The translations under genes were made by a program, and so were the position numbers. Below the pieces are notes generated by a model. It did not search any database, was not told where the DNA came from, and was given only the letters and a program-made list of their open reading frames with translations. A DNA stretch of 64,000 bases from Maratus speciosus (Eukaryota > Arthropoda > Arachnida > Araneae > Salticidae), in contig OZ010799.1 in NCBI GenBank assembly GCA_963932465.1, forward strand, positions 161,940,761 to 162,004,760. The letters are read 5' to 3'. Below, in pieces: positions 1 through 10,841 of the stretch (position 1 is its first letter; every line of letters starts with the position of its first letter).

Positions 1-1190
1 TTCCGTTAGAGACAGGTTCCGTTTTCATAAGGTTTCATGTATTATTATGACCGGATTTAGGAGCCACTGTCCCCCTTTTTTTTGCCTCCTTGTTCTACGC
101 TTTGTGCTCGATCTAACAACGCTAGTTTTCACATAGTTTGGCTTCATCTCACTGTATTCATCCTGGTGAGATTAGACTACAGACCGTCCTAAAGTTTTTC
201 GATCGATGCTATGTTATTTTGCAACCGCATGAGCAATTAACTTATTATTAACATCTTTAACGCTTTCTGTGGCAAAGTACTTTCAGTAATAAAATGTTGA
301 AATAAATGACTGGCCCCGGAATTTACGAACGAATTGATTTGGGAATAAGAAAAAAGGCTATATTTCGCATTCATATTAAATGGAAAAGATTTTAGCAAAA
401 TTCTGGTGCCATTGTGGCGTTTTGGAATTAAAAATAAGTGGTTTCATAAACATACCACTGACGCTGACACGGTCAAAACTGCTGCTTTCATACTTTCTAA
501 TTTTCACTGATTCTATTTACCTATTGTACGTAATATTTAAATGGAAAAAGTTCCTATCAAATTTCCCGTTTATATTTCATTAAATTTTTTCTTGCAGTGG
601 ATACTATAGCAATTTTTCACATCTTTCTTTAATCATTTTTAAACATTTTCTTTTCCATCACCTATTTTACTGTAGCTTTACAGAATAAGTGTACATTTTT
701 TATATATATAACCGTTAACCCTTCATTTTGCACAGTGTATTATAAAAAGATTTCCAAAACCACTTAATTAAGGGAGCCTTGGGCATCTGGTCAACCCTCC
801 CTCACACTGACTGTTTCAAGCCTCCCCAAACATCCCTTTTCTAAAGAATAGCACACTGTTATGATAAGCCTAACTTACTGTACAATCTTTATGCCTGGAA
901 TGAAAGCTCAATACACCAGCATTACTTAAAACGTACTTACTTAAATTTCTATGATATATCTTAACTGAAAAAAGCTTACAAAATATTTCTAAAAGCACAA
1001 CTTTTAGAGTAAAAACCCTTCACAATTGATTTTTTCCACACATAGTTAGAGTATTTGTATGAAACAAAGACTGTTGTTCCAGCATTCTAATAGCTTTGCT
1101 TGACACTTATTGATAAAACTCTGAAATTCTTTTAAATATGAAAACTGATGGGTAGGTCAATCCTACCGTACGGTCAACCCTCCCTAGTCT
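1..1190. other. AT-rich non-coding stretch
   Basis: No convincing coding region. The part at about 280-470 resembles 58480-58620 (shared 'ccggaattt', 'aaataagaaaaaagg'-like and 'ttctggtgcca' blocks), so it is a fragment of a dispersed repeat. The rest shows nothing I recognise. Confidence 0.6.
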
Positions 1191-1214
1191 CCCCTATATA
1201 AAACTAAATATGTG

Positions 1215-1301
1215 CCCCTTATATGTGCACATACCCTTATATGTGCACATATAAGGGGGCACATAAAAAGCACATATAAGGGTATGTGCACATATAAGGG
1301 G
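1215..1301. repeat. Perfect 32-bp inverted repeat
   Basis: The arms 1215-1246 and 1270-1301 are exact reverse complements with a 23-bp spacer. Each arm contains the self-complementary core TATGTGCACATA twice, so several alternative hairpins are possible. It sits where other copies of the host repeat have a single 'gtgcacatatac' block, which points to local expansion of that block. Confidence 0.9.
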
Positions 1302-1536
1302 TGATACAAGTTACAAATTTCTTGGAGGGATACGTTATTGCAAAGCAAATCTGAATCACATAGCAACAAGATAAAAAATTCTAGTTAAATTTTATGGAAT
1401 GAATTCGGATTATTTTAATAAAAATTCCGCTAAATTAAAAAGAATGATTATTTTTTGGACCCTACGTTGCTATGTGATTCCGATTCCTTTTTAGGTGCGT
1501 TCGTAATTATATAAATACGTAGCACCTATAGTCGTC

Positions 1537-1612
1537 GTTCAGTCCGTCCGTCTGTCCGTCTGTCCGTCTGTCCGTCTGTCCGTCCGTCTGTCCGTCCGTC
1601 TGTCTGTCCGCA
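1537..1612. repeat. (TCCG/TCTG)n microsatellite
   Basis: A run of four-base units alternating TCCG and TCTG lies just inside the left end of the inserted element. Confidence 0.95.
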
Positions 1613-1636
1613 TGTAACAGAGCAAAAACTACCCAA

Positions 1637-2501
1637 CCGAATGGTCTGAAATTTCAAATATATGATTGTTGCAAAAGTTTGTCGAGCCATTTCAAATTTT
1701 ATGAAAATCGGATGTATAGTTTAATTACAGGGACAGTCAAAAGTTTTTCTTTACATTACGGCCAATGGGAAAAATTATTGCAAGTGCATTTTAATGATAT
1801 TAGAGCCTTCCGAATGATCTGAAATTTTAAAGATATAACTGTTGCAAAATTTTGTCGAGCCATTTCAAATTTTAGGAAAATCGGATGTATAGTTTAATTA
1901 CAGGGACAGTCAAAAGTTTTTCTTTACATTACGGCCAATGGGAAAAATTATTGCAAGTGCATTTTAATGATATTAGAGCCTTCCGAATGATCTGAAATTT
2001 TAAAGATATAATTGTTGCAAAATTTTGTCGAGCCACTTCAAATTTTAGGAAAATCGGATGTATAGTTTAATTACAGGGACAGTCAAAAGTTTTTCTTTAC
2101 ATTACGGCCAATGGGAAAAATTATTGCAAGTGCATTTTAATGATATTACAGCCTTCCGAATGGTCTGAAATTTTAAAGATATAATTGTTGCAAAGTTTTG
2201 CTGAGCTATTTCAAATTTTAGGAAAATCGGATGTATAGTTTAATTACAGGGACAGTCGAAAGTGTTCCGTTACATTACGGGGAATGGGGAAAATTATTGC
2301 AAGTGCATTTTAATGATATTACAGCCTTCCGAATGGTCTGAAATTTTAAAGATATAATTGTTGCAAAGTTTTGTTGAGCTATTTCAAATTTTAGGAAAAT
2401 CGGATGTATAGTTTAATTACAGGGACAGTCAAAAGTGTTCCGTTACATTACGGGGAATGGGAAAAAATTATTGGAAGTGCATTTTAATGATGTATCAGAC
2501 T
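1637..2501. repeat. Five tandem copies of a 173-bp unit
   Basis: The landmark 'ccgaatg' recurs at 1637, 1810, 1983, 2156 and 2329, exactly 173 bp apart each time. Units share 'tgttgcaaa', 'aaatcggatgtatagttt' and 'attacagggacagtc'. The last two units share private changes (for example 'gtgttccgttac' for 'gtttttctttac'), which indicates local homogenisation. Diverged relatives occur at about 6480-6900. Confidence 0.95.
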
Positions 2502-2734
2502 ATGCGTTTTATGAAGTGCAAAAAAGTATACATTCAGTACAATATGGGGTGCAAAAAATAATTATAAAACTAGTTATAGTACGAACGCACCTCATTTGCC
2601 ACGTTTGACGAGCAATTTCCAACTTGTTATATAACTGATCCCTCTTAGAAGTTTCTACACGCGGTAGCGAATAACCACGTATAGTAAGATTGTTTCAAAC
2701 TAGAGGATAATTTAAAAATCGTTCTGAATCTGTT

Positions 2735-5254
2735 ATATGGAACAATAGAGCTGGTGTATGGATTCCCTAGTTGCGTGGCAACTTTACATCCAGGCTAAGA
2801 GTTACAATGCAATAGGAGCCTTAGAAAAAAGAGCGTTTAAACGCGGCTAGTAGCCACGAAAAAATAGAGAGTAAACTAAAAGATAGACAATTTTTAAAAG
2901 AAAAAATTGTTAGTATAACTAGTAGAAAAAAAAAAAAAAAAGAAAAAAAAAGAAAAAAAAAATCATATGATCCAAAAATGTCCAGGACAGGCGAAAAAGC
3001 TACCAAAGGAAGCCCCGTAAAAAAAAGACTCAATTCAGAGACCATACATTAGTTTAACACAATTATAACAAAGTAAGATACAAAAGTTTAAAAAAGTGAA
3101 GTATTTACATATTTACAGAAAAAAGAAAAAAGAGAGATTAAAGTTTATAAGAAAATGCACAAAAGATAGGAAAACAATAAAAAAAACATTGAGGAGAGTT
3201 CAGACTAACAGGACTGTAAAAAGCCCAAAATGTATAGGGGAACAAGGGGAAAAAAGGACGGCGGCCGCCCAGTCTGGTAACTCGATGATAAAAGGTTAAA
3301 TAAGGAGACCAAGATAGTGTAATTAAGGCACAAAAGGTAAAACTAATAAAGAATTTGAAAAGCATAAGAAAAACAGCTTAAAAGTTTTTATTTATTTTTT
3401 TTATTTTTATTTTTATTTTTTTTTAAGCACACAAAAGACAGAAAGACAGGAAAAAAAGGAAATAGTTTAGCAGGGAATGAAGTTATTCTTCATTTAAGTT
3501 GAGAAGGTTAGCAAGTTTATCGAATTCATTGATGATCACCATTACTTTTTGCATAGGGTTATCAATTTTTTTGGTTTGAGTTGAAATGTTTTTGATGCAG
3601 CTTAAAAATTTTGTAAATTGAAAAACTTCCTTTATTTCATTGAAGGTGGTAAGTATATCTTTAATATCATTAGAGTAATTTACTGGAATTTTCAAATTTT
3701 GAGTATTATTAGTATTTTCAGTAGTAGGAGAGGAAAGGGTATTTGAGGTATCATTAACATTAGTTTCGGAATTTATCATGCTAGTACTGGTTGAGGGATC
3801 ATTAGTCGAAGGTTTTTTGGTGTAGTTATAATCTTTAAAGATTTCGGCAAGAATTTGTTTTTCCGAGGAGAGATTGCTGACGCTATTACGTGTAGTTTTT
3901 CTGTTATGTTTATTTTCAAGTCTGTACAGGTTTTTAGGGCACCCGCGGAAATTCGCGGGATGTCCAAGGCCACAATTAGCGCATGTAGGTTTAATTCTAC
4001 CTTTGTGCACACAAGCAGTGCTTAAGTGTAATTCACCGCATTTGACACATTTGGCGTCAAAGCCGCACACCTCTGAGACATGTCCATACCCTTGACACCG
4101 ATAGCCTTGTTTAAATTTATTTTTTGAAGTAAAGGCTTCAATTTTAACAGAAATATAGTGGATCACGTTAATTTTGTAGATTTCCTCAAAGTTTTTTCGT
4201 CGTATAACATTTACCATATAAATTGGCATAGGATGCTTAGTCTTTCTATTTTTAAGCATGGCAGCCCTAGTGACTGCAAATCCATGCTCGCGCAGGCTTT
4301 CTTCTATTAGTTTAACATCTGTATAACAGGGGAGGCCCCTAATGCATATTTTCTTCGGTCTTAACTCTCTGGGGTCAAGTGTAGTGTATTTTATCTTATT
4401 TTGATTTAGCCATCGCTGTGTTAGTTTAAAGTCATTGTCCAAAGCACATTGAACTACTAAGCGTTTCCCTTTAAGAGCTATTTTTGGTTTTTCAGATTTT
4501 ATCTCGGTAATTTGTTGAGCTAGCGTCGTCCAATTTTGGTCGATTTCGATATAGAAGGGATTAGTAGGTTTTTTAGAGTTACCAGGTTCCTGGACGGAAC
4601 TATCATCAGAATTGGATTGCTCCATGTCAGCATTATCGCTTAAATTAACTTCATTTGCGATATTTTTGAATTTATTAGCAAGAGGGATAGTAGAACTTTC
4701 CTCTGTCAAGGGACGCTTAATCCCCTTTTTGACTGCGTTGAATAATTCATTTTTAAGGTTAGTATCATTAATGATTATGTTAGGTGCTTTCTTATACTGA
4801 ATAGAACAGAAAAAGCTAAAAATAGCAGAGTCTAACAAATTATCTACAGTAGGCTCCCTTAGCAAAGAAAAAGCTTCAAAACATGTTCTTCTTACCTCCT
4901 CTTGATCAGAAGGCGAAGTAGCGTAACCATCTTTAGTTTTCAAGTCTAAAATGTATATGTCCACAAAGGTGTAAAAATCAGTCAGTATTTTTTTAGAATG
5001 GTCCTCGAAGTTGGACGAAATATTATCAAATTGTTCCTTATAGTTGCTGACTAACGTTCCATTTGCGATGTTTTCAATAACATCCGCCATATAACTCGTA
5101 TCCTTAATAGATGCCATGATACAGTTCAAATAGAGATGAAACTATTCTAACGAACCGCCCCACCTGCCATTGAAACTGCGAGAAATATAACTTGCGAAGG
5201 AGCAATCACCTCATACGTCCACCTCACATCAGAGCTCCAACGCGAATGAGATGA
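2735..5254 (-). mobile_element. Gag-only non-LTR retrotransposon
   Basis: The 11-bp sequence CTGAATCTGTT occurs at 2724-2734 and 5255-5265. In uninterrupted copies of the host repeat (9136-9150) it occurs once, followed directly by 'tttattaataagc'. The 2520-bp segment between is therefore an insertion with a target duplication of non-LTR size. On the minus strand it has a 5' leader of about 137 bp, the gag ORF and a 3' region of about 750 bp that is strikingly pyrimidine-rich and includes long T tracts. No endonuclease or reverse transcriptase ORF follows the gag. The 3' end ('...gttccatat' on the minus strand) has no poly(A) tail; an A-rich stretch on the minus strand (about 3385-3426) lies internally. 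It is non-autonomous, or depends on another element for its reverse transcriptase. Confidence 0.75.
3483..5117 (-). CDS. Retrotransposon Gag-like zinc-knuckle protein (jockey/I type)
   Basis: An uninterrupted ORF of 544 residues from the first ATG; the frame is also open upstream to a TTG at 5129. Residues 1-130 form a hydrophilic N-terminal region, and residues about 160-190 are Ser/Asn/Asp-rich. Residues about 215-330 resemble the PRE_C2HC region of gag proteins from jockey-like non-LTR elements, with the segment RPKKICIRGLPCYTDVKLI inside it. Three knuckles follow. The first (around 338-351) has Gly338 where the first Cys belongs; the second (C357, C360, H364, C369) and third (C379, C382, H386, C393) are complete. 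The C-terminal 130 residues are Asn/Thr-rich. Such proteins bind element RNA and package it for target-primed reverse transcription. It is odd that the ORF is intact while no reverse transcriptase ORF is present. Family assignment is fairly sure; activity is unknown. Confidence 0.85.
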   Translation of the reverse strand: MASIKDTSYMADVIENIANGTLVSNYKEQFDNISSNFEDHSKKILTDFYTFVDIYILDLKTKDGYATSPSDQEEVRRTCFEAFSLLREPTVDNLLDSAIFSFFCSIQYKKAPNIIINDTNLKNELFNAVKKGIKRPLTEESSTIPLANKFKNIANEVNLSDNADMEQSNSDDSSVQEPGNSKKPTNPFYIEIDQNWTTLAQQITEIKSEKPKIALKGKRLVVQCALDNDFKLTQRWLNQNKIKYTTLDPRELRPKKICIRGLPCYTDVKLIEESLREHGFAVTRAAMLKNRKTKHPMPIYMVNVIRRKNFEEIYKINVIHYISVKIEAFTSKNKFKQGYRCQGYGHVSEVCGFDAKCVKCGELHLSTACVHKGRIKPTCANCGLGHPANFRGCPKNLYRLENKHNRKTTRNSVSNLSSEKQILAEIFKDYNYTKKPSTNDPSTSTSMINSETNVNDTSNTLSSPTTENTNNTQNLKIPVNYSNDIKDILTTFNEIKEVFQFTKFLSCIKNISTQTKKIDNPMQKVMVIINEFDKLANLLNLNEE

Positions 5255-5606
5255 CTGAATCTGTTTTTGTTAATAAGCAGTACGTAAATTTATTATTGCT
5301 ATAAAAATTCTACTTTTAAAAAAATATTGCAAAATACGCTACAATATATTTTTGTGAAGCTATAGAAATAAATTATTTTAGTTACATTTTGCAAATAACT
5401 TTAATGTTAACAGATACTTGATAAACTAGATTAAAAATTAGCAGATTACAACACCTAATTAATATATCTACATTTTTATTTAAAATATAGTTCACTTCCC
5501 CAACAGAAGTTTTAAACAAATTATTTGAAACTTGGACGCATAATTAATCTAAAACATTAGAGCTAGTTCAGCACTGTTTCAGGATTACCCAAGAGAAATA
5601 ATTGCC

Positions 5607-5655
5607 GAAACGTCAGTGAAGGCTTACTGTGGAGACACGAAAAGTTTTGATTTCC

Positions 5656-5693
<38 letters not shown>

Positions 5694-6170
5694 TCCGCGA
5701 TAACTGCCGCAAAAAGCACCCGATCAGCTTGAAATTAATTGGGCATATTCGTGAGATACCCGGATGTAGCTGTATAGTTTTTGGTTAAATTTGGTTCATT
5801 CGTTCGGAAAATATGGAAGATTTTATTTTTCTTTATAATGCTTTTCTACGGCAAGTCAGACGATTTTCAAATTTCCATTTGTCGAAAGAAAATGGCACGT
5901 TTGATTAATGGATTTAAATGTCAAATTATGGATACTAACATTCCAAATAAGGGTTTTAAATTATTCTTATTATATTGAAGTTTTATCAATGTATCTATCA
6001 GATTTTTTTATTTACGTGTATAATGTTTTGAGGACATTTATACATGTATTCCAATAATATAAAGAATTTTTAAATTAATTTTCTTGTTTTACATGATACA
6101 TATTTCTTTTTTTTTCTCCTTTTCTTCGTTGCCTAGCGACTGTTATTCGTAGCCTATCATTGCTTCAAAT
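5607..6170. repeat. Dispersed repeat with (TCTG)n, copy 1
   Basis: It begins at 'gccgaaacgtcagtgaagg', has a TCTG run at 5660-5692, then 'ttccgcgataactgccgcaa' and ends near 'gttgcctagcgac'. A second copy lies at 60364-60925 in the same orientation. Both interrupt the large host arrays directly after the host sequence. No coding capacity was seen. Confidence 0.85.
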
Positions 6171-6479
6171 ATGAATGAAGTTAGTAAATTACGTTAATTT
6201 GTTGCATGTACTATTAAAAGGCTATCACAAAAAATATTTTATCGCGCCAAATCGATGCAATTTATGCAATTAACAGTGGGCACGATAATGAATTATTTTC
6301 CAGTAGATTTATAGATCTCCAGATATGCATATTTTGGGGGGCTTTTAATATGTTATTGCTATCGCATGGATTAGGATGTTTAAACTAATGTTTAACCATG
6401 CTATTAGTGAAAAAAAAGTACAGTTAAAGGCATGTAAATCCTTTTTAACACTTTCCAACATGGATGAAAAGTATTTATG

Positions 6480-6900
6480 ACTTCAGTTTTTCTATCTGTC
6501 GCCTGCCGTGTTTCTCTACGTGCTCTAACTCGCGTAAATATAGTCGGGATTGCATGTAATTGATATACGTTATTGAGGTTTGCCAAAGTATGTTTGGTAT
6601 TAAAAATGAAGAGTGTAGCATTCATAGCTTAATTACAGGGGCCCTCAAAACTATTCCGTTACCTTATAGTCTTTGGGAAAAATCGTCTGCGGTGTATTTT
6701 AATAATGTTACACAATTTTAAACGTAATGAAATTTATATACTTTATTAAGGTGCACTAGAACCTGGTTACTATAAAATATGTTATGTGTAGCACTTACAG
6801 CATGCGTACAGGGAACTCAAAAGTATTCATAATATTACAATCTTTGAAGAAAATCCTTTTGTGGCGTTTTTTAATGATGTTACTCTGTTACAAAATAATA
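6480..6900. repeat. Diverged relatives of the 173-bp unit
   Basis: The blocks 'gcttaattacaggggccctc' with 'aatgttac', and 'gcgtacagggaactcaaaag' with 'aatgatgttac', match the order of landmarks in the 1637-2501 array, with many substitutions. About two and a half units can be followed. Confidence 0.6.
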
Positions 6901-7030
6901 AAATTGATATGTATTTTTGAAACATTTTTGTAGTATATGGGGTGCAAAGCATATTTTTTTTTCAGGGTCACACAAAAGTGGTCGATTAAAATGTGGTCTA
7001 CGGGGGGAAAAAAACTCTTCACAGCTTATT

Positions 7031-7320
7031 TTAACACATTAGCGACGGGAAACGAGAATTCTCGTTTTTATTCAGAATACGTCATTGGCTAAGGGAGTGA
7101 CTTCTACCTTACAGAAAAGACATTTATATTGTGTTGTCCATATTTTTTATAGATTGTAAGACATTATATATTACATCCGTACATTGAAAGATATTTACTG
7201 CTGCATAAACATGAAAAACATATTTCAGAAACCAATTTTCGAGACACTTTCAGAAGAGGGAGGAGCTTCTACTGTTTTTAAACCCAGATTTAATTAAATT
7301 GCCTGTCGTCAGTGTGTTAA
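7031..7320. mobile_element. TTAA-flanked MITE
   Basis: TTAA at 7031-7034 and 7317-7320 bound a 282-bp segment with ends CACATTAGCGACGGG and, reversed, CACACTGACGACAGG. Inside is the palindrome ACGAGAATTCTCGT. A related segment lacking the outer end lies at 23540-23690. The ends and TTAA target fit a non-autonomous piggyBac-type element. Confidence 0.7.
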
Positions 7321-8815
7321 TTGTGTTGCGCTAATTCAAACATTATGAAATTAAATTACATTACTGTGGTTTACTACAAGAAGCTTGAATATGATTTGTA
7401 TCGTATTTATCGTTCATTTATAGGGTCACATAAAAAATTTCGGATACAGTTCTGGTCTATTAGGGATGATTGCTGAAGAGCATTTTCGATTATGGTGTGC
7501 GTTTTAACGTTAAGTAAATTTGTGCTTAATAAGTAGTGCTTAAATATTGTATAGACCATGTACAGGGATACACAAATGAATTCGTAAGTATAAATGAAAA
7601 TGAGCGCGCGCGAATTGCTTCAATGTTTTTTTTTTTTTTTTTTTTTTTTGAGTTATGTATTTCCCAGCCCAATTACATTTAGTATACTAACAAATGTTTG
7701 CAGAATTTAAATAGAACCATATACAGGACTCCACAGAAACTGGATATATGGTGCACACTATGCATACTAATCCCCGGAAATGTGATATGAGCAGTTTTAA
7801 GAGGGTTTTTTGTCTGCATTAAATTTAAATGTTATAGACGGCGCGTAAAAATCTTCACATAATATACAGGGCTGTAGAAAAGAATTCATGTACGTTTCCT
7901 TCTATTGGTAGAATTTACTAAAGGACATTAACACAATTAATTGATAATTACAAATGTAAATTAAATTACACTACGAAGGGGTTCAGGGGGCAGAGCCTTT
8001 GAAGAAATCTACTTTATTATCTAAAAATTACCAGAATAAGTAGCTCATGAGATTTTCAGAATACTATTACATAACAAGGGGTTTAATTTAACGCTTCTAA
8101 TGTCAGAAACCTTCGAAATATTTTTTCGTTTTATAAATGTTTATGTAATTTCAAAACTTTAAATTTCGTTTTTTGTAGAAAGATTAATATTACTCAAAGG
8201 GTGCTAAACACAATGAATTGTAGAGCTGACGTTGAGGCTCCTGATCTGCAGATTTACTAGTTAGTAACTTTCTAGCTTAAGATGAGACTTAAAATCTTAT
8301 CTCTTTTCTCATCTATTTTCGGACTTAATTTAAGGAATTTAATTAACCTTATCAATTTCCCAATTTTCGTGCCAACTGATACATTGCTGTAAAAGACAAG
8401 ACATTTCCGAAGTTCCTATATTACTAACTAATTATTGAAGGCTTATTAAGAAGTATTAAAAGTTTCGCTTTGAATTAAATAAAATTTTGTCAGGGCTTTA
8501 GATTCCTTGAAATATAGGAAATGATTTATTAAGAAAGGAGTATAATATTAATATCATCTATGGAGTAAGAACGCTAATCTGTGGATTAATTTAACAATTT
8601 AAAGCATTTATACCTCCTGTGTCTTTACATAGTTACACGAATTTAATTTAATTTATCCATTTTCTACCTCGCATTTCAACTGACACATCACTTTAGAATA
8701 CGTGGTATGTCTCAACTTAAGTCCTGGTGCATTCAGAAGGGTATAATTTGCGATACTGAATTAAATTTTTATCTTTCTTTTATATTACTGTTAAATAATA
8801 GAAAATATATATGTA
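7321..8815. other. Non-coding; dispersed repeat at 7950-8265
   Basis: The segment 7950-8265 is shared with 63370-63640. Both have 'acgcttctaatgtc' and both close on 'ctcctgatctgcagatttac' followed by 'tag'. A pure T run lies at 7627-7649. No ORF is supported. The part from about 8270 is a copy of the large host repeat. Confidence 0.7.
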
Positions 8816-9197
8816 AAACTCAATATGTGCACATATACAGGGTGGTTTGCTACCACGTGTAGAAATTTCTTGGAGGGATAGGGTATTCAAAAACAAACCT
8901 GAATCACATAGCAACAAGATAAAAATTGCTAGTTAAACTTTCTAGGATGAATTCGGATTATTTTAATAAAAATTCCGCTAAATTAGAAAGACTGATTATT
9001 TTTTCAGACCCTACATTGCTATGTGATTCCGATTCCTTTTTATATAACTGATCCCTCTTAGAAGATTCTACACGCGGTAGCGAATCACCATGTATAGTAA
9101 GATTGTTTCAAACTAGAGGATAATCTAAAAATTGCTCTGAATCTGTTTTTATTAATAAGCAGTATGTAAATTTATAAGTGCTATAATAAATGGTACT

Positions 9198-9457
9198 TTA
9201 ACCCTCTAAGTGTTTGGGGCGTAATATTCCGTTCACTAAGCTCCAGGTTTCACAGCAATACAAGCACTATTTAAGATAATATAATTCTATAGATTTAATG
9301 ATTTTTAAATACATTGACGAATGATTAATACTCTCCAGGATTACATTCATATTTTTTATAATATTGAAAGACTCATATTTTCTTAGCATTTAAAACAAAA
9401 TGCAAAGAAAACAACATTACAATTTTACCCTTTTGCAAGACGCTTGGAGAGTTTTAA
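9198..9457. mobile_element. TTAA-flanked MITE with empty sites in the same window
   Basis: TTAA 9198-9201 and 9454-9457 flank ends CCCTCTAAGTGTTTGG and, reversed, ACTCTCCAAGCGTC. Unfilled copies of the host repeat have a single TTAA at this point: 'gtactttaaaagataaata' (11044-11047) and 'ctacttttaaaaaaata' (5316-5319). A diverged sibling is at 33050-33329. Confidence 0.9.
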
Positions 9458-10594
9458 ATGATAAATAAAAATATTGCAAAATAAGTTACAATATATTTTG
9501 TGAAGCTATAAGAAATAAATTATTTTAGTTACATTTTGCAAATAACTTTGTTAACAGATACTTGAGAAAATAGATTAAAAATTAGCTAATTACAACACCT
9601 AATTAATGTATCTACATTTCTATTTAAAATATAGTTCACTTTCCAGGCAGAAGTTTTAAACAAATTATTTGGAATTTAGACGCAAAATTAATCTAAAACT
9701 TGAGAGCTGTTTCAGCACTGTTTTTGGATTACCCACAAGAGAAATAATTAGAAAATTTCTATCTTAAGATGAGACTTAAAATCTTATTCTCTTATATCAT
9801 CTATATTCAGACTTAATTTAAGGAATTTAAGTCGCCTTAACAATTTCCCAATTTTCGTTGCAACTGATACATTGCTGAAAAAGACAAAGCATTTCCGAAG
9901 TCCCTATCTTACTAATTAGTGAAGGCTTATTAAGAAGTATTAAAAGTTTCGCTTTGAATTAAATAAAATTTTATCAGGGTTTTCGATTCCTTGAAAATAT
10001 AGGAAATGAATTATGAAGAACGGAATATAATATTATGATTATGGAGTAAGAGCAAGAATCTTTTGATTTAGTCATAATATATTAACAATTAATCGTTAAC
10101 GGTCGAAGTACACCTCCCAAGCATAGGCATCTATTACCCGTAATACCGCAGGGAGGATTTTTTGTTTAGTAATATTAAATTTACACCAGAATATTTGGAA
10201 TAGTAATTTTCTTTCATTTTATTTAAGGAGATCTTTATACTTATAAAGCAAAAAAAAAAAAAAATTATTAAAACTTATTGCTGAGAATTCGTAATGCCTA
10301 AATAAAAAATCAGCCATCTGTGGCAATACGGTATGTTAGACGAATTTATTCAGTTGCACCACTTTTTTTTAAGAAACATTTTTTTTTTTTTAGTAATTTG
10401 GCTACATGTGCAAGAGAATTTTACTAAAAAATTACTTTTAAAATATAGTGGTGGAGATAGAATATTAAAAATAGAATTATGTATATAGAGCTTGGGCGGA
10501 TATTTGCCGACACTCGACTACAAAGAGTTAATTTTGATTCAACTGAAAGAAATTCTAAAATGTCTTTTATTTACGGCAAAATTACAAACGTATA

Positions 10595-10841
10595 AAGAAG
10601 GGTGATACATGACAAGCTACATACACTCACCAAGTTTAAAAGCCCGCATCGTGGCTCCTGTACAGGAACACATCTCTGCTGCTGTGACGGATATAGACAG
10701 AAACATGCTACTGAATGTATGGACGGAACTGAATTACCATTGGGATGTGTGTCGGGTGGCTAAGGGCGCACACATTCAACATTTATAGTATGTACCAGAA
10801 ACTTGGTGAGAGTATGTAAATTTTCACCTATCACCTTTCTT
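10595..10841. mobile_element. Mariner-like deletion derivative
   Basis: The ends are 43-bp imperfect inverted repeats (10595-10637 and 10799-10841), both reading 'AAGAARGGTGATA...CTCACCAAGTTT' inward. The short interior encodes the C-terminus of a mariner-like transposase, so most of the parent gene has been deleted while both ends were kept. It interrupts the host repeat array. Confidence 0.75.
10633..10788 (+). pseudogene. Mariner-like transposase, C-terminal fragment
   Basis: An open stretch of about 51 codons ends at TAG. It reads SLKARIVAPVQEHI, then MLLNVWTELNYHWDVCRV and finally AKGAHIQHL, the typical end of the mariner-like 'C-R-V-x-x-G-A-H-I-E-H-L' group. The catalytic DDD region is absent, so it cannot work as a transposase. 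Confidence 0.85.

Larger units (their letters stand above)
1493..2592. mobile_element. Repeat-filled insertion with 13-bp terminal inverted repeats
   Basis: The ends are AGGTGCGTTCGTA (1493-1505) and its reverse complement (2580-2592). Inside are a TCCG/TCTG microsatellite and five 173-bp tandem units; no ORF is visible. A second copy of the surrounding repeat at 8980-9050 reads from 'gattcctttt' straight to 'tatataactgatccc', where this copy holds the element plus about 40 extra bases on its right. It is a non-autonomous element of unknown superfamily; microsatellite-plus-minisatellite interiors are known from some Helitron-like and MITE-like insect elements. Confidence 0.7.

Noticed and set aside
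1537..2501. CRISPR-like array
   Set aside because: Units are directly adjacent 173-bp repeats without unique spacers, in a eukaryotic context.
3096..3365. Short ORFs on both strands at 3.1-3.4 kb
   Set aside because: They lie in the pyrimidine-biased 3' region of the gag-only element and show no domain.
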